From positions 1,736,001-1,800,000 of the forward strand of contig NC_015740.1 of the NCBI RefSeq assembly GCF_000219605.1: a stretch of DNA of 64,000 nt, given 5' to 3'. Below are positions 28,800 through 38,200 of this stretch, piece after piece (position 1 is the first letter of the stretch; each line of letters opens with the position of its first letter). Origin of the DNA: Stutzerimonas stutzeri (GTDB taxonomy: Bacteria; Pseudomonadota; Gammaproteobacteria; Pseudomonadales; Pseudomonadaceae). The notes under the pieces were generated by a model that did not search any database, was not told the DNA's origin, and saw nothing but the letters and a program-made list of their open reading frames with translations. Position numbers and translations under genes: made by a program.

Positions 28800-28831
28800 C
28801 CTCAGCGGCAGCCGTTGGGCTTCCGCTGAGG
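28800..28831. terminator. Hairpin between convergent metZ and xcpQ
   Basis: CCTCAGCGG / CCGCTGAGG stem of 9 bases with a 14-base loop, between the two stops. There is no strong T run on either strand, so termination is probable but not certain. Confidence 0.5.
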
Positions 28832-28878
28832 GTTGTCTCATCTCCCGCAGGAGCGTTCAACGTTACCAGGCATAGTCG

Positions 28879-30813
28879 TTACTGACGTAGGTCTATGGCC
28901 GGCGCAGGCTCGCCTCGACCATCGAACAGCTGGGTGGGGTTGGCCGGAAGGATGGTCGGACTGGCCGAATCGGTCTCGATCACCCGGATGTCGCTGTACT
29001 TCTTCCCCGACAGCGCGGCAAGGCCGGCGCGATCGCGAATAACCGTGGGCCGCAGGAACACCATCAGGTTGCGCTTGATGTGGGTTTCCTGGGTCGAGCG
29101 GAACAGCCCTCCTAGCAGTGGGATGTCCCCAAGCAGCGGCACCTTGGAGTTGGTGCGGGTGACATCGTCCTGAATCAGGCCGCCAAGCACGATGACCTGG
29201 CCATCCTCGGCGAGGATGGTGCTTTTGATTGCGCGCTTGTTGGTCACCAGGTCGACTGCCTGGGCGGTCAGGCTGGCGCTGGGAGCGATGGAGGAAATCT
29301 CCTGCTCGATCTGCAGGCGCAGGGTCGCGCCTTCGTTGATGTGTGGCGTGACCTTCAGCGTGACACCGATATCCTGGCGCTCGATGGTGGTGAAGGGGTT
29401 GTTAGCGCCCGCCGCGTCGGTGGTGTACGAGCCGGTCTGGAACGGGACGTTCTGGCCGACAAGGATTTCCGCTTCCTGGTTGTCCAGGGTTAGCAGGCTC
29501 GGCGTCGAGAGCAGGTTGCTCTTGCTGTTGGACGACAGTGCAGTGATCAGCGCGCCGAAGCTGCGCGTGCCGACGCCGATGATGGCGCCGTCGGGCAGGT
29601 TGTTGGGAATTTCATTTTCGTTGATCGCATTGAGCACGCTGCCGACGGAAATGCCGGTGTTGCCGAAATTTACCCCGCCCGCGCCACCCGTGCTGCCGCG
29701 CGCATCGATGGCCCACTGCACGCCCAGGGCATCGGTAATGTCACCGGACACCTCGACGATTGCCGCCTCGACCATGACCTGGGCGCGTGGAATGTCCAGC
29801 TGTCGGACGATGCTTTCCATGGTGCCGATCAGCTCCGGGTCGGCGAGCAGTACCAGTGCGTTCAGGCTCTCATCGGCACGGATGAGGATGTTCTGTGGGC
29901 GGCTGGTCGTGGCTTCGCCGCCTTCGGGGCTCTTCAAACCTTCCGATATGTCGCCCAGGGTCTCGGCCAGGGACTTGGCGTCGTTGTGGCGCAGCCGGAT
30001 GACGCGCGTGTTGGCCGAACGGGTGGTGGGTGTGTCGAGGGTCTGCGCGAGCGCCGCGAACTTGCTGCGCGCCTCGCTGGGGCCGATGAAGATCAGGCGG
30101 TTGGTGCGTGAGTCGGCGATGATCTGCACGCCAGCAGTGGACTTCGCTTCGCCGCGTACCAGTGAGTTGCGCAGGACCTCGGCTATGTCCACTGCCCAGC
30201 CGTGCTGCAGGTTCAGCACGCCGTAATCGTTGCTTTCAGCTCGGTCGAGCTGGCGCACCAGATCCTGGATACGAGCGATGTTGGCGCTGCGGTCGCTGAT
30301 GATCAGTGCGTTTGCCGAAGATACGGCCGCGAGGTGACCGTACTGCGGCACCAGGGGACGGATCAGCGGAATGAGTTCCGCAGCTGAGGTGTGCTGCACC
30401 TGGATAACCCGTGTTTCCAGCTGATCGCCACCGCTCGGGCCGCTGCCGGCCTCGGCCTTGGCTTCGGCATTGGGCACTACCCGTGCTACATCACCCTGGG
30501 TGAGCACGCTGAATCCATGGGTGGCCATGACGGAGAGGAAGAGCTGATATACCTCGCTCAGCGACAGCGTGGCGTTCGACACCACGCTGACCTGGCCCTT
30601 CACGCGCGGATCGACGATGAACGTCTGGCCGCTGAGCTGGCTGATCTGATCGATGAAGGCGCGTATGTCGGCGTCCTTGAGATTGATCGTCCAGCCATCT
30701 TGGCGAGTATTGCTGGGCTCGATGCCGGGTTCGGCGGCCAGCAGGGGCACGGGGGCGGCCAGCAGGCTGGTGGCGATTAGGGCAAGCAACGGGCGCGAAA
30801 AAGGCTTCGACAT
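28879..30813 (-). CDS. xcpQ: Type II secretion outer-membrane secretin GspD/XcpQ
   Basis: Forms the dodecamer/pentadecamer outer-membrane pore through which folded exoproteins leave. The 644 residues have a Sec signal peptide (ending PVPLLAAEP near 29), an N0 domain (NLKDADIRAFIDQISQLSG), N1-N3 repeats, and the secretin C-domain with LSSNSKSNLLSTPSLLTLDN, VGQNVPFQTGSY and VLGGLIQDDVTRTNSKVPLL. Length is close to P. aeruginosa XcpQ. It follows xcpP by 3 bases. The remaining xcp genes (R-Z) are not next to it. Confidence 0.95.
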   Translation of the reverse strand: MSKPFSRPLLALIATSLLAAPVPLLAAEPGIEPSNTRQDGWTINLKDADIRAFIDQISQLSGQTFIVDPRVKGQVSVVSNATLSLSEVYQLFLSVMATHGFSVLTQGDVARVVPNAEAKAEAGSGPSGGDQLETRVIQVQHTSAAELIPLIRPLVPQYGHLAAVSSANALIISDRSANIARIQDLVRQLDRAESNDYGVLNLQHGWAVDIAEVLRNSLVRGEAKSTAGVQIIADSRTNRLIFIGPSEARSKFAALAQTLDTPTTRSANTRVIRLRHNDAKSLAETLGDISEGLKSPEGGEATTSRPQNILIRADESLNALVLLADPELIGTMESIVRQLDIPRAQVMVEAAIVEVSGDITDALGVQWAIDARGSTGGAGGVNFGNTGISVGSVLNAINENEIPNNLPDGAIIGVGTRSFGALITALSSNSKSNLLSTPSLLTLDNQEAEILVGQNVPFQTGSYTTDAAGANNPFTTIERQDIGVTLKVTPHINEGATLRLQIEQEISSIAPSASLTAQAVDLVTNKRAIKSTILAEDGQVIVLGGLIQDDVTRTNSKVPLLGDIPLLGGLFRSTQETHIKRNLMVFLRPTVIRDRAGLAALSGKKYSDIRVIETDSASPTILPANPTQLFDGRGEPAPAIDLRQ

Positions 30814-30816
30814 CGG

Positions 30817-31461
30817 TCAATCGTCTTCCATGGGCTGGTCGTTGGAGGGTGTGGCATCCGGCTGGTTCACGGCTTCTTCCAGCTGCTGGCGCAGGGCGTC
30901 CATCTGTTGCTGCATCTGCTGTGTCTCCTCGTCCTGCGGTTCGGCATAGGGGACCTCATCCTGATAGGACACGTCGGCCGGCTCGTCCGGAATGTAGCTT
31001 GGCGAGCGCACCTGTGGGAAATGGAGCACCTCGACGGTACCGTTGCGCAGCAATTCGACGCGATCAGGGAACACCCGATGCAGACTGACGCCGCTGCTGA
31101 GTTCCTCGCCTTGCCAGTACAGCCGCGGTGGCTGGCCATCGACCTGGACGATGGCGCTGGAGCGCTGCGGCTCGGCATGGACGAAACTGCCGCGTAGCGT
31201 GAATCCGCTCGCCGCTGCGGTTGGCGTATAGGTTTCGGAGGCGGCGGTGGTGCCAAAGAGGATTTCAAGTCGCTGCATGTCGGGCCTGCCCAGGTTAGCG
31301 GCCTGATCTTCATATAGGTCGGCAGGTGCCGGGTCACGGGTCAACTGGACCCATTGCTCGATCTGGGTCGCCAGATAGAAGGCGAACAGGCAGAGAAGCA
31401 CGGCGCTGAAAAACAAAGGGACGTAGCGGCGGTAACTGTGAAGTTTTCCCGGCAGTGGCAA
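30817..31461 (-). CDS. xcpP: Type II secretion inner-membrane protein GspC/XcpP
   Basis: Couples the inner-membrane platform to the secretin. 214 residues: cytoplasmic N-terminus, one membrane segment (about 13-33, YVPLFFSAVLLCLFAFYLAT), a periplasmic HR domain (FTLRGSFVHAEPQRSSAIV, SSGVSLHRVFPDRVELLRNG) and a Glu/Gln-rich C-terminal coiled coil (DEETQQMQQQMDALRQQLEE) in place of the PDZ domain. In P. aeruginosa xcpR-Z lies divergently in front of this gene; here 256 bases of non-coding DNA and two tRNA genes take that place. Confidence 0.92.
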   Translation of the reverse strand: MPLPGKLHSYRRYVPLFFSAVLLCLFAFYLATQIEQWVQLTRDPAPADLYEDQAANLGRPDMQRLEILFGTTAASETYTPTAAASGFTLRGSFVHAEPQRSSAIVQVDGQPPRLYWQGEELSSGVSLHRVFPDRVELLRNGTVEVLHFPQVRSPSYIPDEPADVSYQDEVPYAEPQDEETQQMQQQMDALRQQLEEAVNQPDATPSNDQPMEDD

Positions 31462-31717
31462 GCGAAATACTCCGTGGCGCTTTTGTTGTTCGGTTCCCTG
31501 TACGCAGGTTGCCTCTGTCAGGCGTTACAGCATTTCTAGAACACTTTCGGCACTGGCGCAGCGAATTTGCCTGCACGTGCGACGACTCGATGATGGGCCG
31601 CCAAGATTACAAAGCGAGGTGGCAGCTCCTGTTGACCACGGTTCAGTAAAAAAAATTCAATGCTGTTGTTGACTTAGCTTAGGGGGGTGAGTAAATTGCG
31701 CGCCTCGCAAGGCGATC

Positions 31718-31793
31718 GGCTGATTAGCTCAGCTGGGAGAGCACCTGCATCACACGCAGGGGGTCGGCGGTTCGATCCCGTCATCAGCCACCA
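31718..31793 (+). tRNA. tRNA-Val (CAC)
   Basis: 76-nt cloverleaf with encoded CCA. Acceptor GGCTGAT pairs with ATCAGCC; the anticodon stem is CCTGC / GCAGG with loop ATCACAC, giving anticodon CAC (valine GUG). 37 bases before tRNA-Asp, probably one transcript. Confidence 0.92.
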
Positions 31794-31830
31794 ACCTTTG
31801 TGAGATTACGGACGAAAGTCCGGCCGACGC

Positions 31831-31907
31831 GCAGCGGTAGTTCAGTCGGTTAGAATACCGGCCTGTCACGCCGGGGGTCGCGGGTTCGAGTCCCGTCCGC
31901 TGCGCCA
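31831..31907 (+). tRNA. tRNA-Asp (GTC)
   Basis: 77-nt cloverleaf with encoded CCA. Acceptor GCAGCGG pairs with CCGCTGC; the anticodon loop CTGTCAC gives GTC. A clear terminator follows at 31943. Confidence 0.95.
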
Positions 31908-31942
31908 TACATCGCCACCTTTCGACTGAAGGTGGAACAAGG

Positions 31943-31967
31943 AAAGCTGCCAAGGGCAGCTTTTTTT
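31943..31967 (+). terminator. Rho-independent terminator after tRNA-Asp
   Basis: AAAGCTGCC / GGCAGCTTT with an AAG loop, followed by a T run. It ends the tRNA-Val-tRNA-Asp unit. Confidence 0.88.
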
Positions 31968-32040
31968 GTGCCCGCTGCTTGGCCCTTGGAAGTCAACACG
32001 AATGCCGCTTCGTAGGGGGCGGCTGCAACGTCGTCGCCCT

Positions 32041-32517
32041 TCATTCCTGTTCCGGCATTTCATCCGATAGCCACCGCCGCGGTCCCGTACCGCTATCACC
32101 GGCCGAGTCGTTCGGATTGGCGAGCTTGCAATGCTGCAGCGAGAGACAACCACAACCGATGCAGTGGTCAAGATCCATGTCGAGTCGTTGCAGTTCATTG
32201 ATGCGCTGCGCGACCTGCTGCTTCCAGCCGCGAGAAAGCGCCTGCCAATCATCGTTGGTTGGCAGTTTGTCGGTGGGTAGGCGCGCAAGCTGCTTGCCGA
32301 TCTCATCGAGTGAATAGCCTATCTTCTGCGCGAAGATGATGAAGGCCACTCGGCGCAGCGTCGAGCGTGGGAAGAATCGCCGGCTGCTGCCTTGACGCGA
32401 AGAGCTGATCAATCCGAGCGATTCGTAATAGCGAAGTGCAGACGCGGCCACGCCGCTGCGTTTGGTGATTTCACCGATCGGTAGCAAAGGATCCTTCTTG
32501 AACGCTTGTCCAGGCAT
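32041..32517 (-). CDS. soxR: Redox-sensitive transcriptional activator SoxR
   Basis: MerR-family 2Fe-2S sensor; in Pseudomonas it responds to redox-cycling compounds and controls exporters. The 158 residues have the MerR HTH (LPIGEITKRSGVAASALRYY) and the cluster motif CIGCGCLSLQHC. With ATG 32515-32517 (GGGAG eight bases upstream) the cysteines fall at 119, 122, 124 and 130, the E. coli numbering. The 22 residues of the longer frame are rejected. No soxS is seen. Confidence 0.95.
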   Translation of the reverse strand: MPGQAFKKDPLLPIGEITKRSGVAASALRYYESLGLISSSRQGSSRRFFPRSTLRRVAFIIFAQKIGYSLDEIGKQLARLPTDKLPTNDDWQALSRGWKQQVAQRINELQRLDMDLDHCIGCGCLSLQHCKLANPNDSAGDSGTGPRRWLSDEMPEQE

Positions 32518-32643
32518 CCGTTGGTCTCCCTGATTCGACAGACGAAGGTACGTTTGGGCTGGGGAAGAGCAGGGCATCGCCAAGATCGAGAGCCCGTGTC
32601 GGGCTATTTACGGAAAACTGGCAATGCGTGTCATGGCGGCAAA

Positions 32644-33240
32644 TCATCTAAACAGAAGCGGGTACAGCGACAGCACCAGCATCATCGCCATCGATACGTT
32701 GAATACCCGAAGGTGTCGCAGGTCGGTCAACCAACGGCGTAGGGTCGTGCCGAACGTAACCCAGACCGTCACGCTAGGGGCGTTCACCAGCGCGAACAGC
32801 AGGGCGAGCAACACGACCGCCTGCATGCCGCCCCCGGTGGGCAAATACGCCGTGATGGCCCCGATCGCCATGATCCATGCCTTGGGATTGACCCATTGAA
32901 AGCCTGCTGCTTTCCAGAACCCGAACGGCCGGCCATTGGGGGAAGCGTCCTGCATCGGCGCGGCCGTCGCGATCTGCCAGGCCAGGTACAGCAGGTAAGC
33001 GCCGCCCACGATGCGCAACGCGGCGTACAGCGAGGGATCGTCTTCGAAAAGACGCCCCAGACCCGCGCCCACTCCCACCACCATCACACCGAAGCCGATA
33101 CTGATCCCTAGGACATGGGGCAGGCTGCGTACGAACCCGTAGTTCACCCCGGAGGCCAGCAGCATGGTGTTGTTCGGGCCAGGAGTGATGGAGGTCAGGA
33201 AGGCGTAGGTGAGGAAGGCAAGCAGGGTCTCTGGCGGCAT
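32644..33240 (-). CDS. LysE/RhtB-family amino-acid exporter
   Basis: Inner-membrane exporter of amino acids or similar small molecules; substrate unknown. The 198 residues have about six membrane segments and the family N-terminus LTYAFLTSITPGPNNTMLL with its conserved PGPN. WVNPKAWIMAIGAI is the second family motif. It lies upstream of soxR on the same strand with a 126-bp gap, so a link to redox stress is possible but unproven. Confidence 0.9.
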   Translation of the reverse strand: MPPETLLAFLTYAFLTSITPGPNNTMLLASGVNYGFVRSLPHVLGISIGFGVMVVGVGAGLGRLFEDDPSLYAALRIVGGAYLLYLAWQIATAAPMQDASPNGRPFGFWKAAGFQWVNPKAWIMAIGAITAYLPTGGGMQAVVLLALLFALVNAPSVTVWVTFGTTLRRWLTDLRHLRVFNVSMAMMLVLSLYPLLFR

Positions 33241-33419
33241 GGGTCCTCCTGGTGCTGTCGACTGGCAGCGGTGTGCTTTCGGCTGGCAGGCATGAGCCAG
33301 GGAGTTTCAGCCCTCGGGTAACCGTGATCCATGTACAGCCGTCATCGAATCGACCCGGTCAGTGGTCCCACGGCCCTCTGGATCTCGCCGGTCTTGCGGG
33401 TGACGGTGGGGCTCAAGGT

Positions 33420-33884
33420 TCAAGCTCTCCGTTGCTCCCGGTCGGGGCTGTGCCACTTCATGTCGATATGGGTTTTCCCGCCTCGCGACGTGATGAACCC
33501 GAGGCGCTCGTAGAAGCGCCTTGCCGCCACGTTCGTCCTGAAGACGCTGAGCTCGATGGGCATATCACGCGCGGCTGCCTTCGCCTGGAGCTGGACCAAG
33601 AGGCGAGTACCGACCCCGCGGCCTTGAAGCACAGGCAGCAGCGCAATGTTGCGCAAGTAGATCCGCTCTGCTTGATCCTGTACCTGCAGGTAGCCCGTGA
33701 GCTCGTTGTCCACTTGCAGCACCCAGGTGCTGGCTGTGGCCATCTCTTCGAGGAAGTTGGCGCGTTGCCAGCGCTCGTCCCATCCCCAGATCCGGGCGAT
33801 GTGGGGCAGGAACACGGCCCGGTGGATCTCGAACAGCTTGAGCAGATCACTGCAGGCGGCTCGACGAAGTCCCACCCGGCTCAT
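33420..33884 (-). CDS. GNAT-family N-acetyltransferase
   Basis: Acetyl-CoA-dependent transferase, substrate unknown. The acetyl-CoA loop is visible as LQGRGVGTRLLVQLQ (Q/RxxGxG/A) and the C-terminal motif B as FYERLGFITSRGGKTHIDM. ATG 33882-33884 (MSRVGLRRAACSDLLKLFEI) matches where the domain begins. The open frame runs 57 codons further upstream, but that part is not GNAT-like. About 154 residues. A stand-alone gene; 179 bp to lysE holds nothing clear. Confidence 0.85.
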   Translation of the reverse strand: MSRVGLRRAACSDLLKLFEIHRAVFLPHIARIWGWDERWQRANFLEEMATASTWVLQVDNELTGYLQVQDQAERIYLRNIALLPVLQGRGVGTRLLVQLQAKAAARDMPIELSVFRTNVAARRFYERLGFITSRGGKTHIDMKWHSPDREQRRA

Positions 33885-34096
33885 TTGTGGCAACGAACAG
33901 CTGTGCAATGGGCCATGCGTGTCTGCTTCACTCTGGTCGATCGTGGTGCCCGGCCGTCCTGGGCCCTGCCCAGCACCAGCGGAGTCGGTATGGCGGTGGT
34001 CTGTGTAGCCGACCGGCTCGCCTGCATCCAACGAGAGCTCATTGAAAAGGCACATGGGCTTCTGATCCTGTTCTGCGCGGAGTTGAAGGTGTCGTC

Positions 34097-34357
34097 ATGA
34101 GCGAGCGACAGACGCAACGAACTCTAGAAGTTCAAGCGAACTTGAGGTCAATAGAGGGAGCGATGTTTTTCGGGTACTGGGTCTATGAGACCGAGTGCCG
34201 TCGTTTCGCGGCGGAGGTGCAATGGCTCGCAATGGAATTCCGTCCATGGCTCAATGCAGGCGATGGTGAGCATCGCCCAAGCTCTGATGCGCGGCAGCTG
34301 ACGGTCAATGCGCTGCGCGCCTGCCGAGAAGGCCGAGGTCATCTCGACGTGAGGTGA
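34097..34357 (+). CDS. Hypothetical protein of 86 residues
   Basis: Starts at ATG 34097 with GAAGG nine bases upstream. It has the composition of a real soluble protein (MSERQTQRTLEVQANLRSIE, FFGYWVYETECRRFAAEVQW). No family recognised. It is isolated between the GNAT gene and the convergent DUF2149 gene. An antisense frame covers the same bases, so the call is tentative. Confidence 0.35.
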   Translation: MSERQTQRTLEVQANLRSIEGAMFFGYWVYETECRRFAAEVQWLAMEFRPWLNAGDGEHRPSSDARQLTVNALRACREGRGHLDVR

Positions 34358-34394
34358 TCGGCATGCCATCGATCCATGCCCGAGGGCGCGTAAG

Positions 34395-34709
34395 TTAGTC
34401 GGTGCTTTCCGGCACGTAGATCATGCGTCCATCGTTCAGTTGGTATGTGACGCCGGCCTTGGAGCCTTGCCCCTCGCCGATCTCGCCGCTGGACTGGTAC
34501 TGCTTCAGTTCCTTTCCGTCCTTGATCAGCATGCGCATGTTCGCTTCGCCCGGATTCTCGACGACCACGACCTTGTCCTGGCTGAACGGGTTGAGGGGGT
34601 TCTGCACGATGACGATGAGCAGGATCCCGATCACCACCAGAAAGAGGTCGATGAGGTTGACGACCGAAAGCAGTGGGTCGTCTTCATCGTCATGGTCGAG
34701 AAAACGCAT
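34395..34709 (-). CDS. DUF2149 protein with ExbD-like layout
   Basis: 104 residues: a short acidic cytoplasmic N-terminus (RFLDHDDEDDPL), one membrane helix at about 17-36 (VNLIDLFLVVIGILLIVIVQ) with an aspartate (D21) near its start, and a small periplasmic domain ending YQLNDGRMIYVPEST. This is the topology of ExbD/TolR, whose single helix also carries an essential aspartate (function here is inference). It overlaps the stop of the ExbB-like gene by one base (TGATG) and is last in the putative Zur-controlled cluster. Confidence 0.85.
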   Translation of the reverse strand: MRFLDHDDEDDPLLSVVNLIDLFLVVIGILLIVIVQNPLNPFSQDKVVVVENPGEANMRMLIKDGKELKQYQSSGEIGEGQGSKAGVTYQLNDGRMIYVPESTD

Positions 34710-35185
34710 CAGTTCTGCTCTCCCATGCGCTCGATGGCACGCAGCTCCTGAAGCAGCCAGCGGCGGCGCACGGTGAGCACGAAGAACGTGATGCTCGATG
34801 CGATCAACGCCAGGATCACGGCCGAAAAGGCGATCACCAGATTTTCACCGATGCCCTTGGCGTCGCTCTCCGTCAGCGCCAGCAGGGCAGGACCCATGGG
34901 GATCATGGTGGCCACGAGCCCCAGCATCGGAGCGCTGCGCGATGTCACCCGCAGCCATTCCAGGCGCTGCATGATCCACAGCTCGAGATCGTCACTGGTG
35001 CCGCCATGGACGCGCTGATGTGCGGCCAGCGCCGAGCGGTAGCGGCCGGCGCGGCGCTGCCAGGCCTCCATGACAAAACTGCCCAGCGCAAGAAACGCAT
35101 AGGCCAGTGCCGCCAGGATGAGCAGCAGAACGGGTGCGAGAAATACTCGGGTAAGTTCGTACAGACTGGACTCAAGGATGTTCAT
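34709..35185 (-). CDS. MotA/TolQ/ExbB-family proton channel protein
   Basis: 158 residues with three membrane segments (about 13-37, 82-104, 115-138) and the family signature in the second (SRSAPMLGLVATMIPMGPAL; ExbB has a similar GLLGTVWGI-type motif) and third (IAFSAVILALIASSITFFVL). It probably forms an inner-membrane channel with the downstream DUF2149 protein and converts proton motive force to work on a partner. ATG 35183-35185 is preferred over an upstream in-frame ATG because it starts the first helix properly. 20 bases after cobN-like. Confidence 0.88.
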   Translation of the reverse strand: MNILESSLYELTRVFLAPVLLLILAALAYAFLALGSFVMEAWQRRAGRYRSALAAHQRVHGGTSDDLELWIMQRLEWLRVTSRSAPMLGLVATMIPMGPALLALTESDAKGIGENLVIAFSAVILALIASSITFFVLTVRRRWLLQELRAIERMGEQN

Positions 35186-35204
35186 CAGATTCTTTTCGTT
35201 CGTT

Positions 35205-38200
35205 TTAGGGAAGGACGGTGATACGGCGATTGGCCCGTTGCTGGTGCCCTGCACCGAGCAGCAGCAGAAGAAGCAAGGCGCTGGCGCCCAGCAGTAGCGG
35301 CAAGCGATCGTGTTCGCCGGTCGGCTCGGACAACGGCTGCATCACCTGTCCGCGTACCGTCTCGCCAGCTTCAGGCGCGCCGGATGAGGCCGACTCGGTA
35401 GGCGATTGCGCCGGTGTCGGTGCCAGACCGAAGCCGGACGCCAGTTGCTGGATGAACTCGCGAGTTACCGGCTCGCCGGCGTCGGCGCCTCGCTCGGTGG
35501 TCAAGGCTTGCCAGCGTTCGGCCAGCTCGCGCCGCGTCTGCGCCGGGGCATCCCAGTAGCCTTTGCGGATCGCCTCGACCATGCGCTCGATCAGCTGGGT
35601 CTGAGCCGTGGGATTGTGTGTCTCGAACCACTCATTTACGCCAAGCGCTCGCTGGTCCTTCACGAAGGTGTCGTGCAGCGCCTGCCATTGGTCTGCGCGC
35701 ACCATGCTCCGGTCGGCCGCCTGCCAGCCCCACAGGTTGTTGGCCACGTTCAGGACCTCCAGCGTGCCGGCATATCCTTCCTGCTGCATGGCGGCGATCC
35801 ATTGCGGGTTCAGATAACGACTGCGCAGCTCGCTGGCGAGGTAACCTGCCGCCCCTGTGGTGCGCGGTTCCCGCTTGCGCAGATCGGAGATGTAGAGCGA
35901 CGGGCTCGTGCCATCAAGATGGCGGATGGCCAAGGAAAGCCCCCCGAGGAACTCAAATGGATGATCGGTGGCGAGCACGCCGTTGAGCTCGCTGGAGCGC
36001 GCCATGACCGCCGCCTGAACACCTTTCAGCTGTTCGGCGAAGAGATTCTGGCCGTCGACTTTTTCGCCCCAACGGCCGGTGCCGTAGGCGTACTGCAGGC
36101 GGGACAGGAACTGCTGCGCCAGCTCCGATTCCTCTTTCCAGCTCGTCGAGTCCAGCGTCAGCTGCGAGACGCCGGTGCCGTAATCACCTGGCTCGTTGCC
36201 GAACAGCCGTAGCTGCGACAGGTGTTCTGCCTCGGCGGCTCCCAAACCCTGATCGCGCAGGCGGGTTGCCAGCGAGCGGCTGTTGCTGGCCAGGACGTTA
36301 CCTGGCTCGTCCAGGCGGGAGAGCCGTTCAACCACCTCTGCCAGCAGGCGCATGAAGCCGTCAAACTGATCGCGGTAGACACTGGTGACCTGTACCACGA
36401 CGTCGATGCGCGGCCGGCCGAGCTCTGCTGCCGGGATTATCTCCAGCGCCTGCACGCGCCCACCTGCGTCCCAGACGGGACGTACGCCCAGTGCGTGTAG
36501 AACCTGGCTTTCGAGGATGCCCAGATGGCGCATCGCCTCGGACGACCACAGGCTAAAGGCGAGCTTATCTGGCGACTTGCCTTCATGATCCTGGCGGTAG
36601 CTTTCGAGCAGCTGCTCGAATGCCTCGGCGCCTGCCTCGTAAGCTGCCCGAGTCGGCAGCTTGTCCGCCTCGAACGCATAGAGGTTGCGACCACTGGGTA
36701 CGCCCGGGTTGCGTACCGGATCGCCGCCCGGGCCAGGCGCGACGAAACCGCCGGCAAGTCCTGCGAGCAACGCTTGGATCTCACCCGTCTCGGCCAGTTG
36801 CGCGTCCAGCTCTAGCGCTCGTTCGAGCTGCTCGCGCAGCCGAGCATCGTCGATCGTCTCGAGGCGTTCGCCGTCGCGCAAGAAGCGCTGCAGGGTGCGG
36901 TAGGGGAGACTCGCCTGCAGCCCGGCGAAGTCCTCGGCTATTGGCTCGTCTTCGGCGAGGCCCAGCGCACGAAGAAAGGGCTGCCCCAATTGCTGCATCA
37001 CCGTTGCGAGGCGATGTTCGGGCTGCGCGGGATCTCCGAAGGTATGCAGCCCCAGGGGCACGTTCGCTTGTGCCATCTCGTGCAAATGATCATGCAGCGC
37101 TTGCATGAACCTCTGAGGCTCGGCGCGCATGCGGGCATCGTCCCAGCCCAGGTCCGCCAGCATCTTCGCGTCCACGGCCTTCTGGCGGATCTGCTCGGCA
37201 GTCGCTTGTAGCACCGCGCCCTCATCGAGCTGCTGGTATTCGTGGATCAGCGAGTGGAGATCGCGCAGCTCGTCGCAGAGCCCGGCGGGCGCAAACGGGG
37301 GCGTCTGATGGCTGATGATCACGGCACGACCCCGCCGGCGTGCCTGGATGGCCTCGCCGATGTTGTCCTGGATATAGGGGTAGAACACCGGCAGGTCACC
37401 GAGTGCGAGGAAGGGGTAGTCGCCGACGGCGAGCCCCCGATCCTTGCCCGGCAGCCATTCCTGAGTCCCATGGGTGCCGAAGTGGATCAGCGCATCGGCT
37501 CCGAACTCCTCTCTCAACGCCTGGTAGGCGGCGAGATAGAGGTGATCGGGCGGCACCTTGCTGTCGTGGTATGCCTCGCCAGGACGACCCGCACGTGGCG
37601 GTTGCGGCAGCAGCAATACGCTGCCCAGACGGATTGCGGGTATGACGAAGTGGGGCTGTCCTTCGATCTGCCGCAGCGCCCAGTGTGTGGCAGGATCACC
37701 CCAGCGTTCGACCAGGAGCCGCCGGCTTGGCTCCGGCAGCTCCGTGAGCCAGCCCAGGTAGTTGTCCAAGGGCAGCGAGATGGCGAGCTTGTCGGCGAGC
37801 AGAGTATCGAGCGTCTCCGGGCGGTAATAGCCGCCCAGCAGGCGTTGTGCGGTTTCGATCAGCTCGGTCTCGCCGCGTTCGGGCACGACATAACCCGCTT
37901 CCCGCAGCGCAGACGTCAGCTTCGCGAGGCTGCGCGGTACATTGAGGTTGGAGGCGGCAACGTTCTTTTCCCCATCGGGATGGTTCCAGAACATCAGCGC
38001 CAGACGCTTTTCGGGAGCGGGAAGATGACGCAGTCGGGCCAGACGATCGACCTTGTCTAGCAGGGCGTCTAGCTGTTCGGGAAGCGGTGCAGGCTCGCCA
38101 TTCTCGATGGCGGCGATTACCAGCGGATCGGTCATCCCCCAGCTTTCCGGGACGGTCAGCATGGTCGCTGCGGTCCTCGGCGTGATCCCGCTGGCCGAGG

